DNA of 64,000 bases from Rudaea sp. 3F27F6. GTDB taxonomy: Bacteria; Pseudomonadota; Gammaproteobacteria; Xanthomonadales; Rhodanobacteraceae. The number at the start of each line of letters is the position of its first letter. Position 1 is the stretch's first letter. The position numbers and the translations under genes are program-made. The notes under the pieces are model-generated. The model was not told where the DNA came from, ran no database searches, and was given only the letters and a program-made list of their open reading frames with translations. Location of the stretch: the NCBI RefSeq assembly GCF_005503555.1, contig NZ_SCNG01000006.1, positions 289,811 to 353,810 of the forward strand. Reading direction: 5' to 3'. Below are positions 61,745-64,000 of this stretch, one piece after another.

Positions 61745-63865
61745 ATGTCTGTTTTCGCTTGCCGCGGGCGCGATCGCGCCTGCTCGCCGCGCGTTGCCGC
61801 GGCTCTGTTCCGTCCCCGTCCCCTGCCCGCTTGCGTTCTCGCCGCCCTGCTGCTCGCGCCGTCTGTCGTCCGCGCCGCCGATGAGATCGAGCTGTTCGAT
61901 CCGATCGTCGTCACCGCGCCGATGCAGACCAGCCCGCTGACCGTCGTCACCGATCCGAAAGCGCCGCGCCAGCCGGTGCCGGCCAGCGACGGCGCGGACT
62001 TTCTCAAAAGCATTCCGGGCTTTTCCAGTATCCGCAAAGGCGGCAGCAACGGCGATCCCGTGCTGCGCGGCATGACCGGCTCACGCCTCAACATTCTTAT
62101 CGACGGCGGCCAGATCGGCGGTGGCTGTCCTTCGCGCATGGACCCGCCGACCGCCTATATCTCGCCGCAGTTGTTCGACCGCGTGACCATCATCAAGGGC
62201 CCGCAGACGGTGCTGTACGGGCCCGGCAATTCGGCCGGCACGATCCTGTTCGAGCGCGAGGTCACGCGCTACACCGCACCGACCTTGAACTTCACCGGCA
62301 GCCTGCTCGGCGGCTCATGGGGGCGCAACGACCAGATGGCCGAACTGCGCGCCGGCAATGCGGACGGCTACGGCGAAATCGCCGCCAACCACACGCATTC
62401 GCAGGACTACGAAGACGGCGACGGCCGCCGCGTACATTCCTCCTACGACCGCTGGAACGCCGACGGCGCGCTCGGCTGGACGCCCGACGACGATACGCGC
62501 CTCGAACTCAGCGCCGGCAAGGGCAACGGCCGCGCCGCCTATGCGTTCAGCGGCATGGACGGCGCGCAGTTTCTGCGCGAGAGCGCCGGCCTGACTTTCG
62601 AGCGCCGGCACATCAGCGCGGTGTTCGAGAAATTCGAAGTCAAGGCGTACTACAACTACGCCGATCACGTCATGGACAACTACACCCTGCGCCAACCCGA
62701 TCCGAACAGCATGATGCCGATGCCGATGGCTGCCGACGTCGATCGCAAGACTGTCGGCGGAAGAGTCGCCGGCACCTTCGCCTGGGGCGACGCGCTGCAG
62801 CTCACCACCGGTCTCGATGCGTCCTCGAACGTGCATACCGCGCGCTCGGGCGGCGCACCGGGCACGGCGGCGGACTATCACAACCAGCCGCGGCTGCGCG
62901 ACGTGCGCATTGCCGATGCCGGCGCGTTCGCCGAACTGCGTTGGACGTTTGCCGAACGCCAGCGCCTGATCACCGGCCTGCGCTACGACCATGCACAGGC
63001 GCGCGGCTACGGACTGACAACAATGCCGGGCGGCGGCATGGGCATGATGGACATGGGCATCGCCGATGCGCACGACTTGAGCCGCGCATCGAATCTGCGC
63101 GCCGGCTTCGCGCGCTACGAGCGAGATCTCACTGGCGCACCTCTGACCCTCTACGCCGGCCTCGGCCATACCGAGCGTTTCCCCGACTACTGGGAACTGT
63201 TCGGCCAGCACACGAGCAAAACCATTGGCGCGTTCACCGGCCTGCGTCCGGAGAAGACCACCCAGATCGACGTCGGCCTGCAGTACGACGATCAGCGTTT
63301 GAAGGCATGGGTGTCGGCCTATGCCGGCGTCGTCGACGATTTCATCGTGCTGCGCTACGGCAGCGGCATGATGGCGACGGACCACGCGGCCAACGTCGAC
63401 GCACGCACCGCAGGCGGCGAAGCCGGCGTCGCCTACACGCTCAACGAACGCTGGAAAGCCGACGCGACCTTGGCCTATGCCTGGGGCGAGAACCGCACCG
63501 AGCGGCGCCCGCTGCCGCAGATGCCGCCACTCGAAACCCGCCTCGGCCTCACCTACGACGACGGCCGCTGGTCGGCCGGCGGCCTCTGGCGCATCGCCGC
63601 CAAGCAGCGACGCGTCGCGATCGGCGAAGGCAACATCGTCGGCCAGGACCTCGGCCCGACCGGCGGCTTCGGCGTGTTCTCCGTCAACGCGGGCTGGCGC
63701 ATCGACCGGCGCTTCACCGTGAGCGCGGGCATCGACAATCTGCTCAACAAGACCTATGCCGAACACGTCAACGCAGCAACGGTCGAACTCGCCGGCTACG
63801 TCAACACCGTCCGCGTCAACGAACCCGGACGCACGGCGTGGCTCAAGCTCGACATGAAGTACTGA
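61745..63865 (+). CDS. TonB-dependent copper receptor (OprC/NosA type)
   Basis: A 706-residue outer-membrane receptor. After the signal peptide (PLPACVLAALLLAPSVVRAA), the plug domain (about 65-195) has DPIVVTAPMQTSPLTVV, GGSNGDPVLRGMTGSRLNIL, GGGCPSRMDPPTAY and VLYGPGNSAGTILFER. The C-terminal barrel ends in a strand with LKLDMKY. Two Met-rich loops, PNSMMPMPMAAD (about 320-331) and MPGGGMGMMDMGIAD (about 428-442), are likely copper ligands. It imports or binds copper with TonB energy. It follows the DUF2946 gene. Confidence 0.92.
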   Translation: MSVFACRGRDRACSPRVAAALFRPRPLPACVLAALLLAPSVVRAADEIELFDPIVVTAPMQTSPLTVVTDPKAPRQPVPASDGADFLKSIPGFSSIRKGGSNGDPVLRGMTGSRLNILIDGGQIGGGCPSRMDPPTAYISPQLFDRVTIIKGPQTVLYGPGNSAGTILFEREVTRYTAPTLNFTGSLLGGSWGRNDQMAELRAGNADGYGEIAANHTHSQDYEDGDGRRVHSSYDRWNADGALGWTPDDDTRLELSAGKGNGRAAYAFSGMDGAQFLRESAGLTFERRHISAVFEKFEVKAYYNYADHVMDNYTLRQPDPNSMMPMPMAADVDRKTVGGRVAGTFAWGDALQLTTGLDASSNVHTARSGGAPGTAADYHNQPRLRDVRIADAGAFAELRWTFAERQRLITGLRYDHAQARGYGLTTMPGGGMGMMDMGIADAHDLSRASNLRAGFARYERDLTGAPLTLYAGLGHTERFPDYWELFGQHTSKTIGAFTGLRPEKTTQIDVGLQYDDQRLKAWVSAYAGVVDDFIVLRYGSGMMATDHAANVDARTAGGEAGVAYTLNERWKADATLAYAWGENRTERRPLPQMPPLETRLGLTYDDGRWSAGGLWRIAAKQRRVAIGEGNIVGQDLGPTGGFGVFSVNAGWRIDRRFTVSAGIDNLLNKTYAEHVNAATVELAGYVNTVRVNEPGRTAWLKLDMKY

Positions 63866-63967
63866 GGGAAATAGGGTTGCGGCAACGAGGCTTGTGAACC
63901 GACAATCCTCAGACAACTGCGGCATTCCCGGAGCCATGCGATTGCGGGCCTGGGAATGCGCGGGCTC

Positions 63968-64000
63968 TAAGCCCTCCCCTTCAAGGGGAGGGTTGGGTGG
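63968..64000. repeat. Repeat family C terminal sequence at window end
   Basis: TAAGCCCTCCCCTTCAAGGG and GAGGGTTGGGTGG repeat the start of the right arm at 40304-40344 base for base. The element probably continues past the window. Confidence 0.85.

Overview
The window is high-GC chromosomal DNA. Gene content points to a gammaproteobacterium of the Xanthomonadales (Lysobacterales), probably Rhodanobacteraceae or a close relative: a Xanthomonas-style fused acyl-CoA mutase, a leucine/isovalerate (liu) pathway, a methionine-rich TonB-dependent copper receptor, a RAYT-type transposase and dense families of short intergenic palindromes. The taxon is inferred from gene character only. No rRNA, tRNA or CRISPR array was seen.

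Layout. 1-8.8 kb: an RNA 2',3'-cyclic phosphodiesterase, a bactofilin/zinc-ribbon pair, a TonB-like protein, an M14-type peptidase, a 1112-residue Ig-repeat surface protein and an MFS exporter. 9-16.2 kb: an EamA exporter, a two-gene ABC exporter facing a DUF2975/XRE pair across twin operators, a ChaA-type antiporter, and an EamA gene facing a MocR regulator. 16.2-22.3 kb: a VOC/DUF1801/AraC cluster with a second LigT-like protein, then an ATP-grasp ligase and a zinc peptidase separated by repeats. 22.4-34.7 kb: secreted and membrane proteins of mostly unknown role, Tat-exported PhoD, an S41-type peptidase, decayed cyanophycinase and RidA remnants, a pseudouridine synthase and YehS. 34.6-37.7 kb: a mobile island with a RAYT element bounded by terminal inverted repeats, followed by a low-GC retron of Ec48 type (ncRNA, reverse transcriptase, two-TM effector). 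37.8-48 kb: IcmF, a TetR regulator, isovaleryl-CoA dehydrogenase, a thiolase and methylcrotonyl-CoA carboxylase beta. 48-57.3 kb: PhoA-family phosphatase, HscC with a membrane J-like partner, an NdvA-type glucan exporter and a secreted protein. 57.5-61.2 kb: methylglutaconyl-CoA hydratase, a VOC protein, a GxxExxY gene carried between long inverted repeats, and methylcrotonyl-CoA carboxylase alpha. 61.3 kb to the end: DUF2946 and the copper receptor.

How the parts work together. liuA, liuB, liuC and liuD together turn isovaleryl-CoA into HMG-CoA, and the thiolase handles acetoacetyl-CoA. HMG-CoA lyase is not in the window. IcmF lies beside liuA and both have the same 14-bp palindrome upstream, so the TetR protein between them may control both. 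The retron is a probable anti-phage module. Several short repeat families have invaded this stretch, including in-frame insertions inside icmF and a TIR unit inside the liuC-liuD operon.
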